Source: Pseudorasbora parva (taxonomy: Eukaryota; Chordata; Actinopteri; Cypriniformes; Gobionidae). From it: a stretch of DNA of 64,000 bases. The stretch covers positions 30,306,670 to 30,370,669 of the forward strand of contig NC_090185.1 in NCBI RefSeq assembly GCF_024679245.1, in the 5' to 3' direction. This document shows, piece after piece, positions 41,069 through 52,883 of the stretch. A model generated the notes under the pieces. That model was given only the letters and a program-made list of their open reading frames with translations. It searched no databases and was not told the DNA's origin. The position numbers and the translations under genes are program-made. How positions within the stretch are numbered: position 1 is the first letter of the stretch; each line of letters opens with the position of its first letter.

Positions 41069-44040
41069 CTGAAAAGAGTAACCAGTCAGCACTTCAAAAA
41101 ACTAACACAGATTATTTGCATGTTTGAATGAATAAACTGCATAAAAACTGCATTTGTCCTAAAATAACTGCATGTTATTTTAGTACAAAAATGTATTAGT
41201 CAGTTTAATTTTAATCATGGTATAGTCTCATGGATAATAATCTTTTTAACAAACAGGCAACAAAAGGTTAGGGTTAATGGGGTCATATCAGATATAGTAA
41301 ATATTTCTGTAGGTACACCACAGGGTTGTGTACTCTCTCCTATTTTGTTCATACTATATACAAATGATTGTCAGAGTTCACAAGATAATAGTTATCTAGT
41401 CAAATATGCATATGATACTGCATATTTCTCTCTTTACTTTCTCATTCAGATCAGGAACATGGTTCAGTTTTGTACGATTTTATTAAGAGCTCTGGCGCCT
41501 CAACCTGTGATCATTAATATTGCACAAGTGGATGTAGTAGAGGAATACAGGTCCTTCTAAAAAAATTAGCATATTGTGATAAAGTTCATTATTTTCCATA
41601 ATGTAATGATAAAAATTAAACTTTCACATATTTAGATTCATTGCACACCAACTGAAATATTTCAGGCCTTTTATTGTTTTAATACTGATGTGTATTGGCA
41701 TACAGCTCATGAAAACCCAAAATTCCTATCTCAAAAAATTTGCATATTTCATCCGACCAATAAAAGAAAAGTATTTTTAATACAAAAAAAGTCAACCTTC
41801 AAATAATTATGTTCAGTTATGCACTCAATACTTGGTCGGGAATCCTTTTGCAGAAATGACTGTTTCAATGCGACGTGGCATAGAGGCAATCAGCCTGTGG
41901 CACTGCTGAGGTGTTATGGAGCCCCAGGATGCTTCGATAGGGGCCTTAAGATCATCCAGAGTGTTGGGTCTTGCGTCTCTCAACTTTGTCTTCACAATAT
42001 CCCACAGATTCTCTATGGGGTTCAGGTCAGGAGAGTTGGCAGGCCAATTGAGCACAGTAATACCATGGTCAGTAAACCATTTACCAGTGGTTTTGGCACT
42101 GTGAGCAGGTGCCAGGTCGTGCTGAAAAACAAAGTCTTAATCTCCATAAAGCTTTTCAGCAGATGGAAGCATGAAGTGCTCCAAAATCTCCTGATAGCTA
42201 GTTGCATTGACCCTGCCCTTGATAAAACACAGTGGACCAACACCAGCAGCTGACATGGCACCCCAGACCATCACTGACTGTGGGTACTTTACACTGGACT
42301 TCAGGCATTTTTGCATTTCCTTCTCCCCAGTCTTCCTCCAGACTCTGGCACCTTGATTTCCGAATGACATGCAAAATTTGCTTTCATCCGGAAAAAAGTA
42401 CTTTGGTCCACTGAGCAACAGTCCAGTGCTGCTTCTCTGTAGCCCAAAAGTGGCTTGACCTGGGGAATGCGACACCTGTAGCCGATTTCCTGCACTCGCC
42501 TGTGCATGGTGGCTCTGGATGTTTCTACTCCAGACTCAGTCCACTGCTTCCGCAGGTCCCCCAAGGTCTGGAATCGGTCCTTCTCCACAATCTTCCTCAG
42601 GGTCCGGTCACCTCTTCTCGTTGTGCAGCGTTTTTTGCCACACTTTTTCCGTCCCACAGACTTCCCACTGAGGTGCCTTAATGCAGCACTCTGGGAACGG
42701 CCTATTCGTTCAGAAATTTCTTTCTGTGTCTTACCCTCTCACTTGAGGGTGTCAATGATGGCCTTCTGGACAGCATTCAGGTCGGCAGTCTTACCCATGA
42801 TTGCGGTTTTGAGTAATGAACCAGGCTGGGAGTTTTTAAAAGCCTAAGGAATCTTTTGCAGGTGTTTAGAGTTAATTAGTTGATTCAGATGATTAGGTTA
42901 ATAGCTCATTTAGAGAACCTTTTCATGATATGCTAATTTTTTTAAGATTTTGGGGTTTTCATGAGCTCTATGCCAAAATCATCAGTATTAAAACAATAAA
43001 AGACCTGAAATATTTCAGTTGGAGTGCAATGAATCTAAAATATATGAATGTTTAATTTTTATCATTGCATTATTGAAAATAATGATCTTTATCACAATAT
43101 GCACATTTTTTTAAGAAAGGACCTGTATAAGTACCTAGGAATGATTTTTGGGAAGTTACATCAGAGATTGTTTGTGCTACGAAAGCTTAATTATTTTATT
43201 GTACAGAGATGAATTCTCAGATAATTTTACAAATCATTCATTGAAAGTATTTTGTCATTTTATTTGTTGGTTTTCATTACTGTCTACAGTGAACAGAAAT
43301 CATTTACAAGGTATTATTACTATGCGCTCAAAAATAATGGGAGTTCCCTTACAAAGCCTTACATCGTATTATGAACAGCAAGTGCTGAAAATGGCGCACA
43401 AAATAATTGGAGACAGCACACACCCGTTGCATTTGGACTTCGAGTGTATGCCCCTGGGGCGGTGTTTAAGGAGAATTAGATGTTCCACACATCTTTATGA
43501 ATTTACTTTTGTACCTGAGGCACTTAATGTAACAAATTTGGTTGATTATTATTATGATTATTTGTTGTTGAAAATCTTTTCAACATTAGTCAACATTGCC
43601 TACACTGTTCATTAAAATACATTTTTACGAGTAATAATATTAATATTATAAAACAATATTATAAATAACAATAATCTCTAAATAAATATGATTTCATTAA
43701 AGCTGAGCACAATATTATTATAAAAGATTTAGCAAAAATACCAACCTTTTCCTACAATGGGTTTACCCATGTGCATGGGTATATGTGGACGCTCTTTTCC
43801 ATACTGAGGAAGCAAAGGCATCTCATTTCCGTATGGCACATGTGGCAGTTCCTTTCCACGATAATGGTGTTGGGGTATCCCCTCATTGCCATGTGACAGG
43901 AGAGGTAACTGAGGCAGAGGCTGGTGCTGTTGAGGCAGTTGCTTGAGTCCATAAAATGCCCCCGCATGGATATGATGTAGCAGACACAAGTGCTCCACCA
44001 GTACAAACAAGCGGGCAGAGAGGAGAGGCCCAGCCATGTC
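39159..44040 (-). CDS. col8a1: Collagen alpha-1(VIII) chain (two coding exons)
   Basis: This is a short-chain, network-forming collagen of basement membranes (Descemet's membrane, vessel walls, notochord-type matrices), secreted and assembled as trimers. Exons 43746-44037 (coding) and 39159-41068 give about 733 residues; human COL8A1 has 744. Order: signal peptide (about 1-26), NC2 with repeated GKE/YGNEMP-like units, about 450 residues of Gly-X-Y with the usual short interruptions (GIGLPG, GVGKPG, GFGKPG), then the C1q-type NC1 (last about 135 residues) ending [21 protein letters not shown]1 has the family's [12 protein letters not shown] and [19 protein letters not shown]. The ending and NC1 favour COL8A1 over COL8A2 or COL10A1. 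Whether it is the a or b paralog is unresolved. Confidence 0.96.
41225..41547 (+). mobile_element. LINE remnant, reverse-transcriptase part (left of Tc1)
   Basis: The plus-strand frame reads [20 protein letters not shown] and then NDCQ...[10 protein letters not shown]. These are the '[16 protein letters not shown]' and 'KYADDT' blocks of non-LTR reverse transcriptase. One catalytic Asp is replaced (AYD instead of ADD). The fragment continues at 43126 after the Tc1 insertion. Confidence 0.8.
41548..43125 (-). mobile_element. Tc1/mariner element inserted in the LINE remnant
   Basis: The 1578-bp element has ends CAGGTCCTTCTAAAAAAATT and, reversed, CAGGTCCTTTCTTAAAAAAA. It is flanked by TA at 41546-41547 and 43126-43127. 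Long inverted repeats of about 210 bases share 'gataaagttcattattttcc'. It is a family I recognise as widespread in fishes. The minus-strand transposase is broken into several frames. Confidence 0.9.
41825..42800 (-). pseudogene. Tc1-type transposase pseudogene
   Basis: Start region MGKTADL (about 42797), then [40 protein letters not shown], the DDE-domain part [15 protein letters not shown] (first Asp), [15 protein letters not shown], and [20 protein letters not shown] with the catalytic Glu. It ends [13 protein letters not shown]. Frame changes near 42120 and 42420 and at least one stop inactivate it. The middle Asp region is near 42080-42110. Confidence 0.82.
43126..43626 (+). mobile_element. 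LINE remnant, C-terminal part (right of Tc1)
   Basis: It continues [20 protein letters not shown], then [20 protein letters not shown] and [20 protein letters not shown]. This is the typical end of fish LINE ORF2 proteins after the reverse transcriptase ('YKYLG....KL', 'HPL...F..LPSGRR'). A frame change near 43200 and lost residues show decay. Confidence 0.78.
43746..44040 (-). CDS. col8a1: col8a1 first coding exon (signal peptide and NC2)
   Basis: The acceptor ATTCCACAG|GACATGG lies 3 bases before ATG (44037-44035). The donor is GGAAAAG|GTTGG. It encodes [20 protein letters not shown], then [17 protein letters not shown] and [20 protein letters not shown]. The acceptor right before the ATG means that the 5' UTR lies in upstream exon(s). 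Confidence 0.94.
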
Positions 44041-44461
44041 CTGTGGAATGGAGAATAGGAGAGAAGGATAGTAGTCTTGGGAAAACACAAAAAAGGCTAG
44101 CACCTAAATGTAGTAGAGCACTTTTATGCTTTGCTCAATCAGCACATTGTCTTAGAGAAGTTTGCTTAAGGATTTGGCATCCATAAGGTTATGGGTTTAA
44201 TCAACCATTAGTACTAAGACAAAATGGCTAAGCATCCCAATACACAAGATAATTACTTCTCCATTAAAACAAAAACAAATTGCTGATGGAGGACAGGTAA
44301 CTGAACAGAGAAGTGTCACAGCTTTGCTGCAATTTGGAGCAGTTAGTCAGGCCCCCATGGGCATTGAGTCTTGAGCGAAATCCAATCCACATGGTGAAAG
44401 CAAGAAAAACTCACTGTTCAGAGAGTCAAACCACAGTGTAGGAAACATTGGCAGCCTCTTT
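44041..44461. other. col8a1 5' intron, no recognised feature
   Basis: No supported feature was seen. Confidence 0.4.
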
Positions 44462-45088
44462 AAAGGGATAGTTCACCCGAAAATGAAAATTATGTCATTA
44501 ATTACTCACCCTCATTTAATTCCAAATCTGTAAGAACTTTGTTCATCTTCTGAAAATAAATTGTTATTTTTGAGTTCTCTGATCCCTCCATAGACAGCAA
44601 TTTAATTAATACTTTAAAGAAAGGTGGTAAAGACATTGTTAAAATAGTTAATGTGACTCAACCTAATTTTATGAAGCGACGAGAATACTTTTTGTAGCCA
44701 AAGAAAAACAAAAATAGTTCTGGCCTGTACCAGTCTCCTACTCAGTGTCTGCATTTATATAGTTCGCGCTTTTAAGATCTACGTCAGCCAATGCTTTTCA
44801 CGTGAGCACCACAACGCATGCACAGCAGCTGCACTATATACGTAAACAGCATATGAGACTGGCACAGGCCAGAACAAAATTGTTGAAGAAAGTCAATATT
44901 TTTGTTTGTTTTTGCACACAAAAAGTATACTATCGCTTCATTAAATTTGCTCCAATTGATAGGAGCTCTCAGATTTCAAATAAAAATATCGTGATTTGTG
45001 TTTGGAAGATGAAGGTTTCCGGGTTTGGAATGACATGAGGATGAGTAACTAATGACAGAATTTTCATTTTTGGGTGAACTATCCCTTA
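44462..45088. mobile_element. Complete MITE, 'aaagggatagttcaccc' family
   Basis: 'aaagggatagttcacccgaa' and 'gggtgaactatccctta' are inverted ends, each followed inward by 'atgaaaatt(a/c)tgtcattaat' or its complement. It is about 627 bp with no coding capacity. Confidence 0.85.
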
Positions 45089-45533
45089 AGTTATTCTTGA
45101 AAAAAAAAAAAAACGTCTTGCTTGCGCCAAGTGACAACATGGGAAACAGGATTAGACAGGAGAGACTCTTGGACGTTGAAGTACTGAAATTTGAACTTTC
45201 CATGCGTGTGGATTTGGATAAAACAGTTAGTCACTTTTGAATTCTTCTCCCATAGTCTCAAAGAAGATATGCGCCGTTGATGCACCATCAAAAATCAAAG
45301 GCTCATTCGGTTTTTACTTTCAGTTTCTGTAGTGAGTAATTGACTGGAGTTTGAGACTTTTTCACCAGCATAATTCATGCAAAGTTTTCTTGTGTGATAT
45401 CCACTGGTTCGCCTCTATGATTTAAAATGGCAATATTTTCAATAATGCGACGTGGCATTTTCTTTTATCACCAGTTGCTTGCAAAATGATGGACAATGAT
45501 TCACATTTCATGCATGTCATTTTCTGTGATGTA

Positions 45534-46480
45534 CGCTTTTTTGCCAAAAGTACTGAAACACCGCTCCAAATAATTTAATTCCGGTGTCCCAATCACTTCG
45601 ATGGTCACAGGTTTATTAAATGCAGGCGTTTCTACAAACATTTGTGAAAGAATCGGTTGCTCTCAGGAGCTCAGTGAATTCAAGCGGGGTACCGTGATAG
45701 GTTGTCACCTGTGCCATAAGTCCATTTCCTGAAATTTCCTCACTACTAAATATTCCATGGTCAACTGTTAGGGGTATTATAACAAAGTGGAAGCAATTGG
45801 GAATAACAGCAACTCAGCCACGAAGTGGTAGGTCACGTAAAATCACAGAGCGGGGTTAGTGTAGCCTTCAGATTAGCTCATGAACAGTGTGTAGAGAGCT
45901 TCATGGAGTGAGTTTCCATGGCTGAAAAGCTGTATCCAAGCCTTACATCAAGTGTAATACAAAGCGTTGGATGTAAAGCATGCCACTACTGGACTCTAGA
46001 GCAGTGTAGACATGTTCTCTGGAGTGACCAATCCCGCTTCTTTACAATCGGATGGACAAGTCTAGGTTTGGTGGTTGCCAAGAGAATGGTACTTGCCTGA
46101 CTGCATTGTGCCAAGTGTAAAGTTAGTGCACAAAGCAAGGTCCATAAAGACATGGATGAGTGAGTTTGGTCTGAAGGAACTTGACTGGCCTGCACAGTGT
46201 CCTGACCTCAACCCGACAGAAAACTTTTGGGATGAATTAGAGCGAAGACTGCGATCAGGCCTTCTCATCCAACATCAGTGCCTGACCTCACAAATACGCT
46301 TCTTGAAGAATGGTAAAAAAGTCCCATAAACACACTCCTAAACCTTGTGGAAATCCTTCTCAGAAGAGTTGAAGCTGTCATAGCTACAAAGGGTTAGTCA
46401 ACTCCATATAAAAACCTACAGATTAAGCATGGGGTGTCATTAAAGCAGGCAGGCATCCCAAAACTTTTGGCAATATATCT
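45534..46480 (+). mobile_element. Decayed, shortened Tc1/mariner element
   Basis: The ends 'ttttgccaaaagtactgaaa' and 'cccaaaacttttggcaatat' are inverted. Inside on the plus strand: LSSGVP-like start, VLWSDQSRFFT (first Asp), then PAQCPDLNPTENFWDELERR (catalytic Glu) at about 46190-46250. It is about 950 bp; the usual length is about 1.6 kb, so it carries internal deletions and stops. Confidence 0.75.
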
Positions 46481-47865
46481 ATACATATATACTTGAGCCC
46501 AAAGTTTTTAGAATGTTGTGTCATGCGTGAGACACAACACGCATAATAAATCAAATAGCCCTACTCTGAGTGAAATGCATGATGCTTTTGACGTCACCAC
46601 CGGTGAATAACCTGTTTTTAATACTGTCTTGTAAACACAGTTTACTTGCATTGGTTTGCATGTATACCAGTAAATCAGGTTATTTCAATTAAACTGATTT
46701 TTGGTAATCATCATTAGCATATTGGTGTGCATGTAAACATGCTCCTTTTTTGCAACAAAATCAACCATAAATTACTAATAACAATTGAAATGCTAGATCC
46801 TTTTCTAATATTGTTGTTATCTTCAAAAGCATATGTAGAGTGGAAGGTGCTATGCAGAGCAATGAACGGCGTTTTAGTGAACTTGGGTGTACTTTTGTTT
46901 AATATTAACCACATCTATCATACTTCTAGCCCCTCCTGACTGCACAGAATAAGTTTCTGAATATCTATTAGGTTTTCTTAACATGCAAAACGACGGTGGT
47001 GTTTTAATTTTTCCATTTTTCTCATGTCAAGTTATGGAAGTTTAGAACTAGCTATTTTACAGCTGCGTTTCAATAAATGCTGAGACGTTGTCTTAACATC
47101 TAAAAGATTCAATTCGTTTTATAGCAAATACAGTTTTATAATGCTTTATTTATTTATTTTTTAAGGAAAATGTGATTCTTCATGACATGATCCTATATAA
47201 AGCCCTTTAAAAAAAATCTCTTTTTTTATCAATTCATATTCATATTTTGTCAATTCAATTCTGCCCTTTATACAGTTACTTAACTTATATAAAGACTGTA
47301 TTGAGTCAATTTAGTTCACAGCAGATCAAGAAAAAAGTTTATGTTTCTGAAATATAACAATAAATTAATAACATAAAAGTAAAATAAATACATAAAAATA
47401 GAAGAGAAAAAAACTGCGTCAAAAATACCAATAACCACTGTCACGATGCAAATTGTTTTCTTACATAATCTATGCCAAACTATAGTCAGCATTGAAGTGT
47501 CACATTAATTATGCATTAAAAAGAGTGACTTTGTTTGCAGTAACAGACCCAAAACAGAAGTAATACGTTTGTTGTACAACATGAGCACTAGAGGTCAGTA
47601 ACTGCCCACAAAACAGATATAAACACTGTTTCTTTAAAGCCACTATTCACTGTTTTGTATCCAATGTTTTGTTCAGAAGGGGGAAACAATCATAAATGAT
47701 CACAGATAATACCAATAAAGCACAAAAAATGTAAACTCCCACAATGTGAACTGCAACTTTTACAAAACTTTACACTCAAAGTTACACAAAATACAGAAAA
47801 AGGCCTACATATTGTCAAGGTAAACACTACGGTACAGACAACTTGATTTATTTATACCTTTTTTG
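46481..47865. other. col8a1 upstream intron or flank, no recognised feature
   Basis: AT-rich non-coding sequence. No repeat ends or coding blocks were recognised. Confidence 0.4.
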
Positions 47866-48095
47866 TACATTCTTTCTGTTGCTTCACAGCCACATCCCTT
47901 TTCCTGAAACTCTGATGAATGGGAAACCCAGCCACTGCGTTACAGAGTTGCCATTTTAGCACCCAGCCGACAGCTGCGGTACAATCCAAACCGTGAGCCT
48001 AAACCAAAGCCGACCCCAGAGTGGAGGGGGCATACTGCTTTGATTGAGAGCGGGGGGGAAAAAATCTTAAAAGCGGGAATGCTTTTTATGGAAGT
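47866..48095 (-). promoter_or_regulatory. Possible alternative promoter and 5' exon of col8a1
   Basis: On the minus strand a CCATAAAAAG motif (48083-48092) is followed by GC-richer sequence. About 195 bases further is a possible donor (ACAAAAAAG|GTATAAAT). The same type of motif occurs before the better candidate at 58520-58660. There is no coding evidence. Confidence 0.25.
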
Positions 48096-48715
48096 TCTTG
48101 ATTCTAATACATACAGACGTATTGGGATCAGTGTGTGGGTGGGATGCCAGGGCTTTGATTCTTTTTTGTGAGCTACTGTAAACAGAGATCTTGATTGATC
48201 TAGCATGAATAGAATGAAAAGACTAGGTAACGTAAACCATTTTTCTTGGGATGCTGCCAGCCAGGTTGATTGTGACTCTAAAGATACTTTCCACCTCTTC
48301 CACATATCTAAACCTTCTTCAGTATCATCTGTTTAGAATTACTCTGTTCAGTTTCTTTCAGGGGGAGCCCATTTTTTTTAAGGCATGTAATTAATAACCT
48401 TTATTTAACCATGTTAAAAACTCATTAACATATGCGTTAACAACAATGAATAATGAAGCTGAATTGAATGAATAATTAAAAAAAAGATCCTGACATAAAA
48501 TACAACACATTAGTATGGATGATGAGGAGTGACACTTCAATTTATTCAAGAGCAATTACTCTTTTAAATTGACATATAAATTAGTTTCCCTTTTTCAAAA
48601 CGTAATTAATATATTCTTTTATTGCAACATTTTAAACAAATGAACTTAATGGTTCATTTAAATACATATTTTATCTAACTATTTATTCAAGAGATAATTG
48701 ATTCCTATTTGTTTT
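48096..48715. other. Non-coding, no recognised feature
   Basis: The 121-codon minus-strand frame ending at 47940 has no recognisable domain and is not annotated as a gene. Confidence 0.35.
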
Positions 48716-48719
48716 AACC

Positions 48720-48956
48720 GTTGACATTCATTTCTTCATTCACATACTACATATTAACCTGTATATTCTGTTTATAGCAATAATCATCTCTATTTATATC
48801 AGTACATAACCATGTCCTGCACTTATTCAACCACTGTAAATACTGCACTTTCTACTATTGCACTTCTGGTTAGACCCAAACTGCATTTCGTTGCCTTGTA
48901 CCTGTACTTGTGTAATGATAATAAAGTTGAATCTAATCTAATCTAATCTAATTTGT
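48720..48956 (+). mobile_element. 3' end of a non-LTR retrotransposon
   Basis: 'attgcacttctggttagacc', 'aactgcatttcgttgccttg', 'gataataaagttgaatctaa' and a short (TCTAA)n tail are the 3' terminus of a LINE type abundant in fish. No coding part is left. Confidence 0.6.
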
Positions 48957-49959
48957 TAATTTCTTTAATCATTCGGCACCAAACCCAACCCATACACTTC
49001 ATTCCTCAGAAATGATTCTCATTCCTTAGGCCTCTTTATCACACAGAGATGTTTTCAGAGGATTTTGTGTCATCTTTAGTGCTGGCCTGGAACTGTAACT
49101 TTGGGAAAAAAAACAATACTTTGTCTGTATTCAACAACGTACCCTATATCCCCAAAAAATTATCATTCCATCTGAACATTTCTCAATTGCTGCTGGCTGT
49201 GTCTGAAAATTTACATAGAATATCATAATCAATAGCTCTCATTTGAATCTGTGATACCCACCCGGCATTAATCAGAAATGAGATGCAGGAACAATCTCAA
49301 GAGAATAATTTCAAGAGGTCATGGGGGGGGACAAAAAAAACATGGCCAATAAAAGCTTCTGTTCGTTCTGAACTCAACAGCTCTGTTCACAACCAGGCCC
49401 AGTCAAATCTCTGTGATTATTTATCAAATTCACAAGGCTAAAGCAAGCATCTCACGCTGTTCCCCCTGGCCAACATTGGATGTTCCATGATTCCAGAAAA
49501 ATCTCTTGAACAGATTTGGGTGCTGAAGCCAAAGGCGAGGGTCAAAACCACAAGGACTAGCATGACGGAATAACAGCAACCCTACACGTCCACTACGAAG
49601 AGCAGGAACCAATGTTTTCCTCCACTCTTTTTGGCCAAAATTTACAACCGCAGCATTTGTCTGCTTGGTTTCATGCCACAGCTCTGTTATCGCCCTGCCC
49701 CGATTCTAATATAATCAAATTTCCATTCCTACTTCTCTGACTGCTTCCAGATGTGCACATCAATTCACAATAAACAAATAAAGAAGAACGTGCTGGGTGT
49801 CAACCATGTAGTTGATGATGGCATGAAAAGAAAGTAAGATATGTTCAACCTTACATTATTTTGGCCTATTCACCTCTGAAGCCTTTGCTTTTGATTTCTG
49901 GCTTCAGTGTACAATTTACAGCAAAACATTGCACACATGTTTGTTTAAAATTGTTTAAA
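48957..49959. other. Non-coding, no recognised feature
   Basis: No repeat ends or coding blocks were recognised. Confidence 0.35.
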
Positions 49960-50342
49960 CAATTTTTGGGGACCTGTGTACGTACCCTTACAACAGACAG
50001 GACTGTGGCTAGCTGGGCGGGGCCGAGAGCCTCGAGAGAACAGCGCAAGGCCAGTGGCGTGATTGAGAATGAATGTAACCTGCATGCCACATATCTCTCA
50101 CGGTGGAGCTTCAATAAAAGGAGGCACGACAACGGTGAAGGCCGAGAGAGGACCAGGTTGTGTTTTGTATGTTTTATTATGTGTGTGCGGCTGTCGTCCG
50201 TGAGGGGTTGCAACTTTTACCTTCATTTTGTATATATTTATTATTAAAGTTTTGAAATGTTCGACAGTTCCCTTCTCTTTCTTCCCTGAACAACATATCG
50301 CGTTACGAGGACATAAATTGGGGGCTCATCCGGGATCTGAAC
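49960..50342 (+). mobile_element. LTR with tRNA-Pro-type primer-binding site (endogenous retrovirus-like)
   Basis: A region of GC-mixed sequence contains a TATA-like 'ttcaataaaagg' (about 50109), a later 'attattaaag' poly(A)-type signal (about 50241) and an end 'cgttacgaggaca'. It is followed at 50319-50342 by 'tgggggctcatccgggatct', close to the standard primer-binding site complementary to tRNA-Pro. The internal coding region is absent after about 50345, so this is a broken remnant of an LTR retroelement. The left boundary is uncertain. Confidence 0.6.
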
Positions 50343-50449
50343 TCAATCCAGTACATTTTGCATTTAGACACTTTCAGAGTTCCCATGTTCAAGTGAAACC
50401 TGTAAATATTAGAATATTAAAACATATCAGTGCCTAGTAAATACATAGA

Positions 50450-50990
50450 AATAAACTCTTTGCTCGCAATCGGCACAATTTTTCGTAATTTTTGACGAAA
50501 TGCTTCACCACTACTGACAGAATTTTCCGGCTTTGCGTGTATTAACGATTATATGGTAGGGGATGCTATTACACACCTTCTGAAAGAGTACTGAATCTCC
50601 TGATCAAAACAAGTTAAAATATATATTTATATGCAGAATGTAGTCTTAAATTTTTTTTTTTTTATATTTTAATTAAAATAATAGTAAATAAATAGAATAT
50701 TTTAATTAAACACCCACATTCAATTGTTAACAAAAAAAATGCATTAAGCTAAAATAACACTTTTTTGTTTAAAAGCAGAGGCTGTGCTCTTTCTTTTTAC
50801 ATAATGCATGTTCAGATATTTATAAAACAAAATTTTTGTGAAAATTGTTTTAAAAAAAAGTCTGGTGTTGAATGGCAACTTTTTTTTAAAAAAAAAACGG
50901 GCGGAGAAAGAGTTAATAAAATCTTATTTGTCATTAATATTTTTATACTGAATATCCATTTTTTTCTTATGCTCTGCTCAGGGAATTAAA
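50450..50990 (+). repeat. Dispersed repeat copy (pair with 56300-56720)
   Basis: 'ggtaggggatgctattacac', 'tctgaaagagtactgaatct' and 'ctgatcaaaacaag' correspond to 'ggtagggggcgctattacag', 'tctgaaagagtaccaaatct' and 'ccgatcaaaacacag' near 56345-56405. Further blocks are shared: 'aaaagcagaggctgtgctct' and 'gcatgttcagatattta'. Confidence 0.7.
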
Positions 50991-51358
50991 AAAAATGAAT
51001 GGAAAGGCCATGGAAAAGTAATTGAAATTCGTGAGCCAAAAAGGGAACCCTGCACTTTTACATTGCGATAGTCAATGTAACAAAATTACCAAGACACTTT
51101 GGATAAAAATAATCTGTAGCATGCCAACTAAACCAAATGAGATGGAACAGATGCAAATGTCTTTTTAATAGTGATTATAATTTTGTACAGTTACATTCCT
51201 GTAGCTCAAACAGACAAGCAAAACAAAGGTCATAGGTTCGATTCCCAGGGAATGCATGAACTGATAAAACCAATGTAAGTTTCTTTGGATTCAAGTGTCC
51301 GTAATATGCATAAATGTAATTATTATTATTTATTTTTTTAAGAGTGGTTAGTTTAAGG

Positions 51359-51539
51359 CAGTGGTTCTCAACTCTGGGCCACGAGATCCACTTTCCTGCA
51401 GAGTTTAACTCCAATCCTAATCAAACACATGAACAAGCTAATCAAGGTTTAGCTTCAGGATTAATAAGTAGGGGAAATTTGATCAAAAGTTGGAGCTAAA
51501 CTCTGCAGGACCTTGAAGGCCAGAGTTGAAAGCCCCTGG
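51359..51539. mobile_element. hAT-like MITE copy
   Basis: The ends CAGTGGTTCTCAACTCTGG and the complement CCAGGGGCTTTCAACTCTGG are inverted. Flanks GTTTAAGG and GTTTAGGT are a possible old 8-bp duplication. The interior is the same as 6705-6877. Confidence 0.65.
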
Positions 51540-52120
51540 TTTAGGTTGATGTACTCCATAATGCTGGCAAATGGATTTATGATAGAGCATTTTGGAGTTT
51601 CTCTTTCAGTTCTGGCTACTGAATTTGAACAACCTTATGGTGCTTTATAGTCAGCATGACCGTGATAATAAAGTGCTGACAGTAAACAGCAGAAGATGCC
51701 AAAAAACACACTCACCCACCCAAATACCGCTCCGTGTTTCCACCCTACAATTACTACAGGTCTTGCTTTCTCTGGAAATGGGAAGAGTGAGAGAGAATGT
51801 CAAGACATTTCTCCCATGAAACTACAATTCTCACACACACACCCATTTACCTACACTCTTAAACGTAAAATGGCATTTATGGCTTCATGAAGAACCTTGG
51901 AAAATGTTCTTTACATTAAGAAAGAATTGGTTCTTTGAGAACTGTTCACACTGTAAACCTGAATAAGTTGGCAGAATTTCAATAATTTGGATCATATTTT
52001 TTAAGTTAAGAAATGTAAATTTTAGGATTTTTATTTTGTAATCATACATTTAAATTAATCTGAACTTGAAATGTTTAAGTAACATTTTACTTGCTGAATG
52101 AGGGCAGCAATATAATATAT
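51540..52120. other. Non-coding, no recognised feature
   Basis: No supported feature was seen. 51945-52120 is AT-rich. Confidence 0.35.
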
Positions 52121-52815
52121 TTAAAGGGGTGATGAATGGAGAAATATACTTTTCCTTGAGCCTTTGATATATAAAAGGTCATGGTAATATAACAAAATCC
52201 TGTACGTTTCAGAGCTGAAAACTTCCTTGATAGTAAAAGAAAAGCTTTTACTTTTATTGACAGCAGGCCCAGAAAACGCGAGATCTCAGAATATGCCAAA
52301 CCTTGCCGCCTCAAGCCCGCCCACCGACTCATGGAGCTAAACGGATCGTGCTACCAAGCAATAAACATGCCGGTTCCAGTTCACGTGCATATGACATTAC
52401 ACGTTTGTTTGCTTTATTTCATAGCTGAACAGTTTCTGAACAGGACACTAATCGAGCTGGATTTGTAGACATATTGAGATTAAAACACAATGTTGTGCCT
52501 TCTTTATTGGATCCGACAGGAATGGTGCAACACACTTATGTGAGTAAAACATGTTTTTATATGTGATAGTATTGCATTGTTACAGATTGTATTAAAAATG
52601 TGTATGTGTCTAACTGATTAACATACTTTAGCATGCTTTCAAAGGCTGAATAATGCTTTATTTGAGGTGTTGTCATTGTGTGATCAGACTCGGAGATGTA
52701 TGGGCCAGGGCTTGGGGATGTTTTTCAGACGGGCTACCGAAACGTAATCTTGAATAGTGAAATAACTTTCTTGATGTGCGTTGTTCACTGTCTTGACTTG
52801 ATATTTGAAATGCAT

Positions 52816-52883
<68 letters not shown>

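Noticed and set aside
47940..48305. 121-codon minus-strand frame
   Set aside because: No recognisable domain or homology. The composition fits non-coding DNA.
49861..50247. 128-codon plus-strand frame
   Set aside because: It lies across the LTR and its flank, with no gag, pol or env motif.
50319..50342. Possible tRNA-Pro gene fragment
   Set aside because: Only the 3' complement is present and it directly follows an LTR end. It is a primer-binding site, not a tRNA gene.
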